From contig CAZWAT010000116.1 of assembly GCA_964632015.1 (NCBI GenBank), forward strand, positions 1 to 8,972: 8,972 nt of DNA, written 5' to 3'. Positions within the stretch are counted from its first letter, which is position 1, and each line of letters opens with the position of its first letter. A program made the position numbers and the translations under genes. The notes under the pieces were generated by a model, which was given only the letters and a program-made list of their open reading frames with translations, made no database searches and was not told the DNA's origin. The stretch comes from JAAYCO01 sp964632015 (GTDB lineage Bacteria > Planctomycetota > Phycisphaerae > SM23-33). Positions 1-5,927 of this stretch are shown here, one piece after another.

Positions 1-581
1 GTGGGTGGAAAATGAACCAGCCATCGGCTGAGGATTGAGTAATAGTCACTGAAAGCTATGTAATAGTCCATCCAGCCGTTGTTGAGGAGCCTACTCAGCC
101 TGATGTCATCCTCCGGCCCTGCTCCTTCAAACGCGCCCACCCTGAAACGATAGTCATGCAGAATATGTATCCAGGTGCTTGTGGGCGGATATCTAAGAAG
201 AAACACAAGTTTGAGCCTTCGGATCAGTTTTGCGATGGTGGCAATAGCAAATTCTGGTAGAATTGCCAGCCCATCGCCCCAATCGCCATTGATCATATGT
301 GAGTTGTCGAAGCCCCGAAGATATTGGTTAATGTCAAGCCATCGCCACAAGCCACAGAAGTAGGAATGATCGTCGTGAGGCATGCACACCTGGATGTGCC
401 TGGAGAGACAGTCCCTTAACCAAGCGGCGTCGGTTGGGGATGACGAGATGCACATGAAGTCAGGCATTCCCGCTTGGCCCGAAGCGGATACCCTGCCCAC
501 AAACGCTTCATATCGTTTCCAGGCGCCGCACCTGTGGGCTTTGTGCGACAACCTGTTTATAATGCATTCTACTAGAGACAT
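1..581 (-). CDS. Sulfotransferase-like protein, 3' end outside window
   Basis: The first 193 residues are visible; the C-terminus lies beyond the left edge. The layout follows the PAPS-dependent sulfotransferase fold. Residues 40-55 (PDFMCISSSPTDAAWL) sit where the 5'-phosphosulfate loop PDFxxIGxQKxGTTWL is expected, followed by RHIQVCMP (61-68). Residues 97-110 (INGDWGDGLAILPE) match the GEITPAYxxLPE region, and KLVFLLRYPPTSTW (124-137) matches KLIFLLRDPVxRAW. The key PAPS-contacting Lys/Arg, Gly and Thr of the first loop are absent, and the Ser after the RxP motif is Ile138, so activity as a sulfotransferase is doubtful. The start ATG at 581 has GAGG seven bases upstream (592-589) and overlaps the end of the Wzt-like gene by 10 bp, which implies translational coupling. 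Inferred role: modification of, or binding to, the glycan exported by the neighbouring ABC transporter. Family assignment is by motif order only. Confidence 0.72.
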   Translation of the reverse strand, partial: MSLVECIINRLSHKAHRCGAWKRYEAFVGRVSASGQAGMPDFMCISSSPTDAAWLRDCLSRHIQVCMPHDDHSYFCGLWRWLDINQYLRGFDNSHMINGDWGDGLAILPEFAIATIAKLIRRLKLVFLLRYPPTSTWIHILHDYRFRVGAFEGAGPEDDIRLSRLLNNGWMDYYIAFSDYYSILSRWLVHFPP

Positions 582-1954
582 GTCTTCGCCTCGACATTGG
601 CAGGTGTTTCATCTGATATCCGTATGCCCAGGTCAGCAACGCCCGAAACAGGATGTTCGTTTCCAACCATCAAGTGAATCAGATCGTTGCGGCATTGCAG
701 CATGTGAAGCTCGTCACCATGATCAGCAATTCCGCAACTGACGAAGTAATCGCCGGCCCGCAAGGCAAGTTGCAGCCTTATTTTGAAGATTCTGACATCA
801 CCCGGCTGCACAGGCCTGACTACCACTTTGCGCAGATTCGTGCTGCTGCCCGATACGATCATGCCCTCGAGAGTCTGAATCGTGACGCCGAACGTGGGAG
901 ATCTGACCTCCCTCTCGTAGACGACCTTTACGTACAGGTCAACGCAGGTGTGAGCCTGAAGAACTGACGGATCCTGGCTGGAGCCGGAAACCACAAGATA
1001 GTCAACAATAGCCCCTCCACCTTCGCCATAGACATACTCGCTCTTGTTGTACGTGCATCTGCTTGGGCATCGGTCGCCACCGGGATGGGTAAACAAAAAT
1101 TCATCCAGTTTTCCGTCAGCATCAACCTGGGAGGAAACAGGCTTGATTGCGTTCGTTTTCGCCAGTGTCCGTTTGCCGCCGTCCACCGCCAACCCGAAAA
1201 GCAGCTCTGTGTACGCATCCCCCACTTCCTTGGGGTCGCCATCTTTGATCAGGCGTCCCTGGTCAAGCAGTATCGCCCTGTCGCAGTGCCTGGCGACAAT
1301 GTCGATGCTATGGGTCACAAGCAATATGGTTTTGTGCCCCTGCTGGTAATCCAGGAATTGTTGATAACACTTACGCTGAAACCTGGCGTCGCCAACCGCC
1401 AATGCCTCGTCAATTACAAGGATGTCAGGGTCCACGTTTATTGCAGTGGCAAACGCCAGGCGAACGAACATTCCAGAAGAATATGTCTTCACCGGCTGAT
1501 CGAAGAACTGCCCTATATCCGCAAACTCCCGTATCAACTCCAGCCGATGGCGGGTTTCGTTCATTGTCAGTCCGGAAAGACGACATTGAAAGATGGCGTT
1601 GTCCCTGCCGGTGAATTCCGGGTTGAAGCCCGCGCCAAGCTCCAACAAGGCCGCTATGCGACCGCAGGCGCTTACGCTTCCAAGGGTAGGCCTGAGAATC
1701 GAGCAGATAATCTGAAGCAGAGTGCTCTTGCCCGATCCATTCCTGCCCAAAATGCCAACCGTCTGACCTGGAGGAACACTGAAACTGACATCCTTCAACG
1801 CCCAGAAGTCATTGTGATACTTTTTTCTGAATGGATGCAATGCCTCCTTGAGCCGATTCGCGGGAGAGGCAAAGAGCTTGAACTTCTTGCTCACATTATC
1901 GACCCGCACAGCCGGGCTTAACGACACGGGCAAACATGCAGAGACAGCGCCCAT
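572..1954 (-). CDS. Polysaccharide ABC transporter ATP-binding protein (Wzt-like)
   Basis: This is the nucleotide-binding subunit of a polysaccharide/O-antigen exporter, 460 aa from the chosen start. The ABC domain (about 15-255) shows Walker A GRNGSGKST (70-78), signature YSSGM (158-162), Walker B ILVIDE (178-183) with Asp182 and catalytic Glu183, and the switch His215 in VTHS. ELGAGFNPEFTGRDN is typical of the Wzt/KpsT/TagH subgroup. Residues about 307-446 form a second domain resembling the Wzt C-terminal domain (SPTFGVTIQT, then LRAGDYFVSCGIAD). In the O-antigen systems with this architecture, that domain recognises the terminal modification of the finished glycan. The frame stays open up to 2056, but ATG 1954 is the better start: a perfect GGAGG (1966-1962) lies seven bases upstream, and the ATG overlaps the permease stop as TGATG. 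The protein works in the cytoplasm, bound to its permease. The exact glycan cannot be read from the sequence. Confidence 0.93.
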   Translation of the reverse strand: MGAVSACLPVSLSPAVRVDNVSKKFKLFASPANRLKEALHPFRKKYHNDFWALKDVSFSVPPGQTVGILGRNGSGKSTLLQIICSILRPTLGSVSACGRIAALLELGAGFNPEFTGRDNAIFQCRLSGLTMNETRHRLELIREFADIGQFFDQPVKTYSSGMFVRLAFATAINVDPDILVIDEALAVGDARFQRKCYQQFLDYQQGHKTILLVTHSIDIVARHCDRAILLDQGRLIKDGDPKEVGDAYTELLFGLAVDGGKRTLAKTNAIKPVSSQVDADGKLDEFLFTHPGGDRCPSRCTYNKSEYVYGEGGGAIVDYLVVSGSSQDPSVLQAHTCVDLYVKVVYEREVRSPTFGVTIQTLEGMIVSGSSTNLRKVVVRPVQPGDVRIFKIRLQLALRAGDYFVSCGIADHGDELHMLQCRNDLIHLMVGNEHPVSGVADLGIRISDETPANVEAKTCL

Positions 1955-2754
1955 CAGACGACCTCCGCAAATTCGCCCTTCAGACGACGGAACAATGCCC
2001 CGCCGCCGAACAGGACCATCGTCGCGAAGACCCAGAAATAAATGCCCTGCCGCCAATTGAGCCAGAACGCCTGGTCACCTATGAATGAGCAGCGATACCC
2101 CTCAACCACATAGAACATCGGGTTGAGCTTCACTAACCACAGGTGGGCCTTGTCGAGCATGGAAGACTCCCACACCACCGGGGTCATCCAGAACCACATG
2201 CTTAAAACAACCGTGACGCCTTGGCCAACATCTCTGCACAGCACATTCAACGAGGATACCGCCCATCCAAGACCAACACACAGCACACTCATCGCCCCTA
2301 GAAAATAAACAAACTGGAGACTGTGCACGCCCGGCAGAATTCCGTACACCAGCATCACCACCAGCAAAATAACCAGCATTACCACATGACTCATCAGGCT
2401 TGACAAAAAACACACAACTGGCAGAATCTCGGTGGGAAAGAGCGTCTTTTTCACCAGATGAGAATGACCCATTATTGTGTTTGTACTGACGCTGATGGTT
2501 TCGGCGAACATGGACCATGGAACCAGCCCGGTGAGGAAGATCAGAATGAATGGCATATCCCCCGCGGGCTTCACCTTCAAACCCTTGGTGAAGACAAACC
2601 AATAGACCAGAATCATCAACAGTGGGTGCACCACCGTCCACACAAGTCCCGCGAGCGTTCCAGCGTATCTGGTCTGGACATCCCGCAGCGCCATCGCCAC
2701 CACCAGCGAACGGTAGCGATAGACTCGAACCACGAAATTTACCAGGGACCGCAT
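1954..2754 (-). CDS. Polysaccharide ABC transporter permease (Wzm-like, ABC-2 family)
   Basis: This 266-aa inner-membrane protein belongs to the ABC-2/TagG/KpsM/Wzm group. The N-terminal amphipathic motif LRDVQTRYAGTLAGLVWTVV (23-42) and the following VHPLLMILVY are hallmarks of the group. About six hydrophobic spans are visible (roughly 36-57, 67-86, 113-138, 145-172, 178-198 and 237-255), with LNPMFYVVEGYR (210-221) before the last span. Length is normal for the family. Known role: it forms the channel through which a lipid-linked polysaccharide crosses the inner membrane, powered by the ATPase encoded next. The ATG at 2754 follows AGAGGT (2769-2764) by nine bases. It is the first gene of the export cluster, 107 bp after the DUF21/CBS pair, so it may have its own promoter. 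Its stop codon shares a base with the start of the Wzt-like gene. Confidence 0.93.
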   Translation of the reverse strand: MRSLVNFVVRVYRYRSLVVAMALRDVQTRYAGTLAGLVWTVVHPLLMILVYWFVFTKGLKVKPAGDMPFILIFLTGLVPWSMFAETISVSTNTIMGHSHLVKKTLFPTEILPVVCFLSSLMSHVVMLVILLVVMLVYGILPGVHSLQFVYFLGAMSVLCVGLGWAVSSLNVLCRDVGQGVTVVLSMWFWMTPVVWESSMLDKAHLWLVKLNPMFYVVEGYRCSFIGDQAFWLNWRQGIYFWVFATMVLFGGGALFRRLKGEFAEVV

Positions 2755-2788
2755 TTCCGCATGACCTCTTTCATCTTCGGGTAAGAAC

Positions 2789-2816
2789 TTTATGCACCTA
2801 GTAAGATGAAAACCAA
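2789..2816 (-). promoter_or_regulatory. Weak sigma70-like promoter candidate for the export cluster
   Basis: On the minus strand, TTGGTT (2816-2811) and CATAAA (2794-2789) are separated by 16 bp. They match the consensus boxes at three and four positions of six. The site lies in the only sizeable spacer before the permease gene and would give a leader of about 25-30 nt containing its AGAGGT ribosome-binding site. The match is poor, so read-through from upstream genes is an equal alternative. I see no intrinsic terminator between the DUF21/CBS gene and this site. Confidence 0.2.
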
Positions 2817-2861
2817 GTCACGCGGACTCTTTACGATGGAATTATCGCTACGCCTGAACCC

Positions 2862-3848
2862 CTACCACGCTTCCAGTTCACCCACGATCTCCTCGACGAG
2901 ATCCTTTATCGTGACGATGCCAATGTGTCTGCCCCTGTCGTCGGACACTATGGCCATGGCTGCATGTTGACGCTGCATCAGATACAGAGCACCGGTAATG
3001 CTCTGGCGGGCGCCGACCGTCAGGGCTGGGGTCATCTTGTCGGATGGAGAGGCCCGGCCGTCTTCTGCAAGAATGTCATAAACGTCCAAAATTCCCACGG
3101 CTTTCTCCCCATCCATCACCGGTATTCGAGAATAGTTGTGGCTCCGCACCCGCTTCAGGAACTCCTCCCTACTTGCGGAAATTGGTACCTTAACGACCGA
3201 TCTCATCGGTTTCATGGCATGTAGAACCAGCCTGTGTGACAAGTGCATGACCCTATCGGCAATTACAGACTGCGCATGTGTCAGCGCGCCTGCCGCCTGA
3301 CCCTCCGCCACCACCACCGCCGGTTCCATATGCGACAGCGGACTTCGTACCGACGTGAAGCGAGCGACAATCGCAGAGAATCCTCGAACCAGGGGCGCCA
3401 GGCCGATCGCATGATAAACAATGCAAGAAACCTTCATAAACCATGCAAGCCTGTACACAAGCAGCTCAGCCGATCGCTGAAAAACTATCTTGGGTAGACT
3501 TTCGCCAAAGATGAACAGTACCGGAGTGACGATCGCAAGTGCATACCATTCCACATGTTTATGAAAACCGAACCTGATAAACAACGTGCTGACGGCGAAC
3601 GTCAGAAGGTAATTCCACAGATTGTTGCCGGTCAGCAGTACGGCAAGGGTCTTGTTGTAATCGCCAGCCATACTTTTGAGTGTTCGAGCACTCCGCCTGC
3701 CCGATTCGGCGTTCAGCTCAAGGCGAATTTTGTTCAACACGTACAGGCCCGTCTCAAAGCCCGAATACATGGCACTAAGCACCAGGGCCACCAACGCCAG
3801 CAGCACAAGCCCCGCCACATCTAATATTCCATATAGCATCGCTATCAT
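2862..3848 (-). CDS. DUF21/CBS-domain membrane protein (CNNM/CorC-like), short paralogue
   Basis: This 328-aa protein has a DUF21 (CNNM transmembrane) domain at about 1-165 followed by a CBS pair (about 212-262 and 267-324). Visible DUF21 motifs are SAMYSGFETGLYVLN (25-39), LLTGNNLWNYLLT (71-83) and FGESLPKIVF (114-123). The CBS repeats contain SRIPVMDGEKAVGILDVYDI and GRHIGIVTIKDLVEEIVGEL. It ends just after the CBS pair and lacks the CorC_HlyC domain present in its upstream neighbour. Relatives act in Mg2+ (or Co2+) transport or resistance, with the CBS pair sensing nucleotide. The start ATG at 3848 overlaps the neighbour's stop as ATGA and has a strong GAGGAG site (3859-3854) five bases upstream, so the two are made together and may form a heteromer. 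Older annotation would call it a hemolysin-related protein, which is misleading. Confidence 0.88.
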   Translation of the reverse strand: MIAMLYGILDVAGLVLLALVALVLSAMYSGFETGLYVLNKIRLELNAESGRRSARTLKSMAGDYNKTLAVLLTGNNLWNYLLTFAVSTLFIRFGFHKHVEWYALAIVTPVLFIFGESLPKIVFQRSAELLVYRLAWFMKVSCIVYHAIGLAPLVRGFSAIVARFTSVRSPLSHMEPAVVVAEGQAAGALTHAQSVIADRVMHLSHRLVLHAMKPMRSVVKVPISASREEFLKRVRSHNYSRIPVMDGEKAVGILDVYDILAEDGRASPSDKMTPALTVGARQSITGALYLMQRQHAAMAIVSDDRGRHIGIVTIKDLVEEIVGELEAW

Positions 3849-5107
3849 GCCATCTCCTCTGCCAGCTTGATGCGAAGCGTCCCCACTCGTCTGTTCCTAA
3901 GCGACTCGATGGTGATTAACATGTTCTTGAATTTGACCTGCTCTCCCACACGTGGGATGTGCCCCAGCAAAGATGTCACCAGGCCGCCAACTGTACTGAT
4001 TCTCTGGCGAACAGGATCTATGTTGAACATTTCCGCCCAGTCATGAATTCCAACGTCCCCGTCAACAATATATTCATGAGCCCCGACACGCTTAAGGGGT
4101 TCATACTCCCTCTCATGAAGATCCGGAATGTCACCAACAATCTCTTCGAGAATGTCTTCAAGCGTAATCAATCCCGCAATGCCGCCGTATTCGTCCACAA
4201 CTATCGCTATCTGCGTTCGCATGACACGCAGTTGAAGTAGTACCCTCTCGATATTGGCCAGCAATGGTACGAAGTTCGCCTTGACCACCAATTCCCGTAG
4301 CGGCGTCTGGGGCGACAGGAAGACCCGTTTGGCGTGTACCAGGCCAACAATGTTGTCAATATCTCCATCAAATACCGGCATACGTCTGAGACGTGAGCGA
4401 CGGAACAGATCTTCAAGTTCCGATCTGGGCCGATTTATGTCGAACGCAATCATGTCCACTCGCGGAACCATCACCTCGGCAACACGAAGATCCGTCAGTT
4501 CAAACACTTCCTGCAACAACGTATTGGCGCTGCGATCAAGTACCCCCCGCTTGGCGGAAAGATGAAGCATGGTCGTAAGTTCCTCGGCAGTTATGTTCCC
4601 GGGCTCCGATACCCTGCGAGGCGACAGCAACCTGTCAAGCGGGCCGACTATGATGTGTTGCAGTATCCACAAAACTGGATGGAGAACTCTCTGCAGCAAA
4701 GACACCGGCGTCGCTACCGTCTGAGCAAGACGCTCGGCGCCAGCAGCTGCCAACGACTTGGGAAATACCTCACCAAGCAGAATCAACACTATAAGCAAAC
4801 CAACAGATAATCCCGCCGCACCTGCCGAACCAATCATTGCCCCCGCAGCGATTACAAGCACAGCAGACATGCTCCCGTAGGCGGTATTCACCACCATGTT
4901 GCACAACAACAACGTGCTTAATAGCTTGGGCGGATTGTCAAGCAAAGAAGCAACCAGCCGACCCGAAGCCGAATGGCGCATACGGTGAACCTGGCTGCGA
5001 GAGAGACTGAACATGGCTGTTTCACTACCGCTGAAAAATCCCGAAAGCACCAGCAGGACAAACAGCGTAATCAACTGCCACACGTGCTCAGCAAGAAATT
5101 CTTCCAT
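3845..5107 (-). CDS. DUF21/CBS/CorC_HlyC-domain membrane protein (CNNM/CorC-like), full-length
   Basis: This 420-aa protein carries the full domain set of the CorC/HlyC (CNNM-like) family. The DUF21 membrane domain is at about 1-190 (LSGFFSGSETAMFSLS at 21-36, LLLCNMVVNTAYGS at 66-79, LLGEVFPKSLA at 110-120). The CBS pair is at about 207-328 (EVMVPRVDMIAFD, RMPVFDGDIDNIVGLVHAK, VVDEYGGIAGLITLEDILEE). The C-terminal CorC_HlyC domain is at about 340-418 (YIVDGDVGIHDW, RISTVGGLVTSLLGHIPRVG). Family knowledge: these proteins export or balance Mg2+ and sometimes other divalent cations, controlled by ATP binding at the CBS pair. In the first CBS repeat, the Asp usual after GIVHVK is Arg261; the second repeat keeps LED. 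GGGGA precedes the ATG by nine bases. A 29-codon open frame ends one base before this start. Confidence 0.92.
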   Translation of the reverse strand: MEEFLAEHVWQLITLFVLLVLSGFFSGSETAMFSLSRSQVHRMRHSASGRLVASLLDNPPKLLSTLLLCNMVVNTAYGSMSAVLVIAAGAMIGSAGAAGLSVGLLIVLILLGEVFPKSLAAAGAERLAQTVATPVSLLQRVLHPVLWILQHIIVGPLDRLLSPRRVSEPGNITAEELTTMLHLSAKRGVLDRSANTLLQEVFELTDLRVAEVMVPRVDMIAFDINRPRSELEDLFRRSRLRRMPVFDGDIDNIVGLVHAKRVFLSPQTPLRELVVKANFVPLLANIERVLLQLRVMRTQIAIVVDEYGGIAGLITLEDILEEIVGDIPDLHEREYEPLKRVGAHEYIVDGDVGIHDWAEMFNIDPVRQRISTVGGLVTSLLGHIPRVGEQVKFKNMLITIESLRNRRVGTLRIKLAEEMA

Positions 5108-5108
5108 A

Positions 5109-5198
5109 CTAGAGCATCCCCGCTTCTACCTGTAATGTTAACCGCTGCCCTTGTCCTTCTGGTAGCGGTTCATCAGCGGATTGTGAACACTCTGACAT
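5109..5198 (-). CDS. Candidate 29-codon leader ORF upstream of the DUF21/CBS pair
   Basis: A small open frame starts at ATG 5198 and ends with TAG one base before the ATG of the long DUF21/CBS gene (TAG-T-ATG), a spacing that allows reinitiation or coupling. The peptide is acidic and proline-containing near its middle (ADEPLPEG at residues 8-15), with no hydrophobic segment. It has no Shine-Dalgarno sequence, but a perfect TATAAT lies ten bases upstream, so a transcript from that box would start almost at the ATG. I recognise no homologue. The frame is also continuous with the metallo-beta-lactamase-fold gene upstream after its TAG stop. It may simply be open by chance, because 30 stop-free codons are not improbable. 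Confidence 0.25.
   Translation of the reverse strand: MSECSQSADEPLPEGQGQRLTLQVEAGML
5140..5170 (-). promoter_or_regulatory. Inverted repeat / hairpin in the leader of the DUF21/CBS pair
   Basis: Perfect 7-bp arms AACCGCT and AGCGGTT are separated by 17 bases. With one A-C mismatch in the minus-strand RNA, two further G-C pairs extend the stem and leave an 11-base loop. The minus-strand RNA has no U-run after it, so it does not look like an intrinsic terminator. It lies inside the candidate leader ORF, about 30 bases before the ATG of the long DUF21/CBS gene. A regulatory role is only inference. Confidence 0.35.
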
Positions 5199-5208
5199 TG
5201 CTTGAGCG

Positions 5209-5214
5209 ATTATA
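5209..5214 (-). promoter_or_regulatory. Perfect TATAAT -10 box before the DUF21/CBS pair
   Basis: The minus strand reads GGATATAATCGC, a consensus -10 hexamer, 17-22 bases after the stop of the metallo-beta-lactamase-fold gene. No good -35 box lies 16-18 bp upstream; the 17-bp position reads TGGTAG. A start site about seven bases downstream would place the 5' end three or four bases before ATG 5198. The intergenic location supports use as a promoter for the DUF21/CBS pair. Confidence 0.35.
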
Positions 5215-5231
5215 TCCTTACCTGCGTTATT

Positions 5232-5909
5232 CTACCATTGTCTACGAATCAGCATGATGTTGTCATGACCCGGAATAACTATGTCAGCAAGCTCTATGAT
5301 CTCCCGCAACGACTCCATCGCCACCTCGGTATCGGCGCATCGCTCCCAGACCATGCCGCGCTCAACATGCCCTGCAGTCATTGCCGCATCACCGGCGACA
5401 ACTATAGTCTGTGTGGGAGGAGTCAAAAGCAAGCCCGCGGAACCTGCGGACGGGCCTGCAAGCGGGTAAAGGCTGACCTGATCATCAAACTTCTCAGGCG
5501 CGGGTTTGATACGATCCAGAAGCCTCAGATCGGCATCGATTGCCTTGACATCCTCACTGCCAAGGCGGGTGGAAGAATCCTTCAGTGCGTGCAGATGACC
5601 AGAATAGGCTTCCAGTTCATACTGATGAGCCCACACCCGGGCTTTCTCGAAAGCTTCCAATCCACGTCTGTGAACCGGATGCAATGTCGTCAGGAACACA
5701 TCGGTGACATCTTCGTGATGCTTTCCCGTTCGCTCGTTGAATCGTGCCCCTAGCGCCGCTGCGGGCAAGGAAGGATCAACTAGAATCATCCGGCCCCCCG
5801 CCTGTATGAAAGTCGTCGTCGAATGCGGCGTGCGAATGGGGCTTGATTCGCCCCAAAGCGGGTTGTAACTCAAGGCTCCGATACTCACTATCATGTATTC
5901 CAATGACAT
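5232..5909 (-). CDS. Metallo-beta-lactamase-fold protein with degenerate metal site
   Basis: The 225-aa protein follows the metallo-beta-lactamase fold of small hydrolases related to glyoxalase II and AHL lactonases. Landmarks are LVDPSL (43-48), DVFLTTLHPVHRRGL (70-84) followed by ARVWAHQYELEAY, VVAGDAAMTAGH (170-181) and the terminal VIPGHDN (211-217). The usual HxHxDH motif reads TLHPVH, so the first His is Thr75 and the Asp is Val79; His77 and His80 remain. The next expected ligand, in the TPGHTPGS region, is Pro153 (LAGPSAGSAG). The bridging Asp174 and final His215 are kept. The canonical two-metal site is therefore incomplete, and a one-metal or non-hydrolytic role is possible. Start choice: ATG 5909 has GGGAG (5919-5915) five bases upstream; ATG 5921, which would add four residues, has a weaker site. 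It follows miaA by 18 bp, so the two are probably cotranscribed. The substrate is unknown. Confidence 0.8.
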   Translation of the reverse strand: MSLEYMIVSIGALSYNPLWGESSPIRTPHSTTTFIQAGGRMILVDPSLPAAALGARFNERTGKHHEDVTDVFLTTLHPVHRRGLEAFEKARVWAHQYELEAYSGHLHALKDSSTRLGSEDVKAIDADLRLLDRIKPAPEKFDDQVSLYPLAGPSAGSAGLLLTPPTQTIVVAGDAAMTAGHVERGMVWERCADTEVAMESLREIIELADIVIPGHDNIMLIRRQW

Positions 5910-5914
5910 CTGTT

Positions 5915-5919
5915 CTCCC
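5915..5919 (-). promoter_or_regulatory. Ribosome-binding site that decides the start of the MBL-fold gene
   Basis: GGGAG ends five bases before ATG 5909. It overlaps the alternative ATG at 5921-5919, which itself has only TAGG upstream. The internal ATG is therefore the more likely start. Confidence 0.5.
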
Positions 5920-5927
5920 ATGTATGC

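Noticed and set aside
468..571. Apparent gap between the Wzt-like stop and Met39 of the sulfotransferase-like protein
   Set aside because: The frame is continuous from ATG 581, which has GAGG at seven bases, so there is no gap and no frameshift.
382..741. 119-codon plus-strand open frame near the left edge
   Set aside because: It is opposite the sulfotransferase-like gene and the end of the Wzt-like gene; no domain or ribosome-binding site supports it.
1085..1921. 278-codon plus-strand open frame antisense to the Wzt-like gene
   Set aside because: It lies wholly opposite a gene with intact Walker A, signature and Walker B motifs; its translation shows no recognisable domain and it has no supporting context.
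1955..2056. N-terminal extension of the Wzt-like protein up to 2056
   Set aside because: It would overlap the permease by about 100 bp in another frame; ATG 1954 has a perfect GGAGG at seven bases and a TGATG junction.
2820..2861. Possible terminator after the short DUF21/CBS gene
   Set aside because: Only a 4-bp CGAT/ATCG stem is present, without a T-run; not enough for an intrinsic terminator call.
5202..5753. 183-codon plus-strand open frame
   Set aside because: It lies almost entirely opposite the MBL-fold gene, whose fold motifs and ribosome-binding site are clear; the translation is rich in Cys, Arg and His, as expected of a shadow frame.
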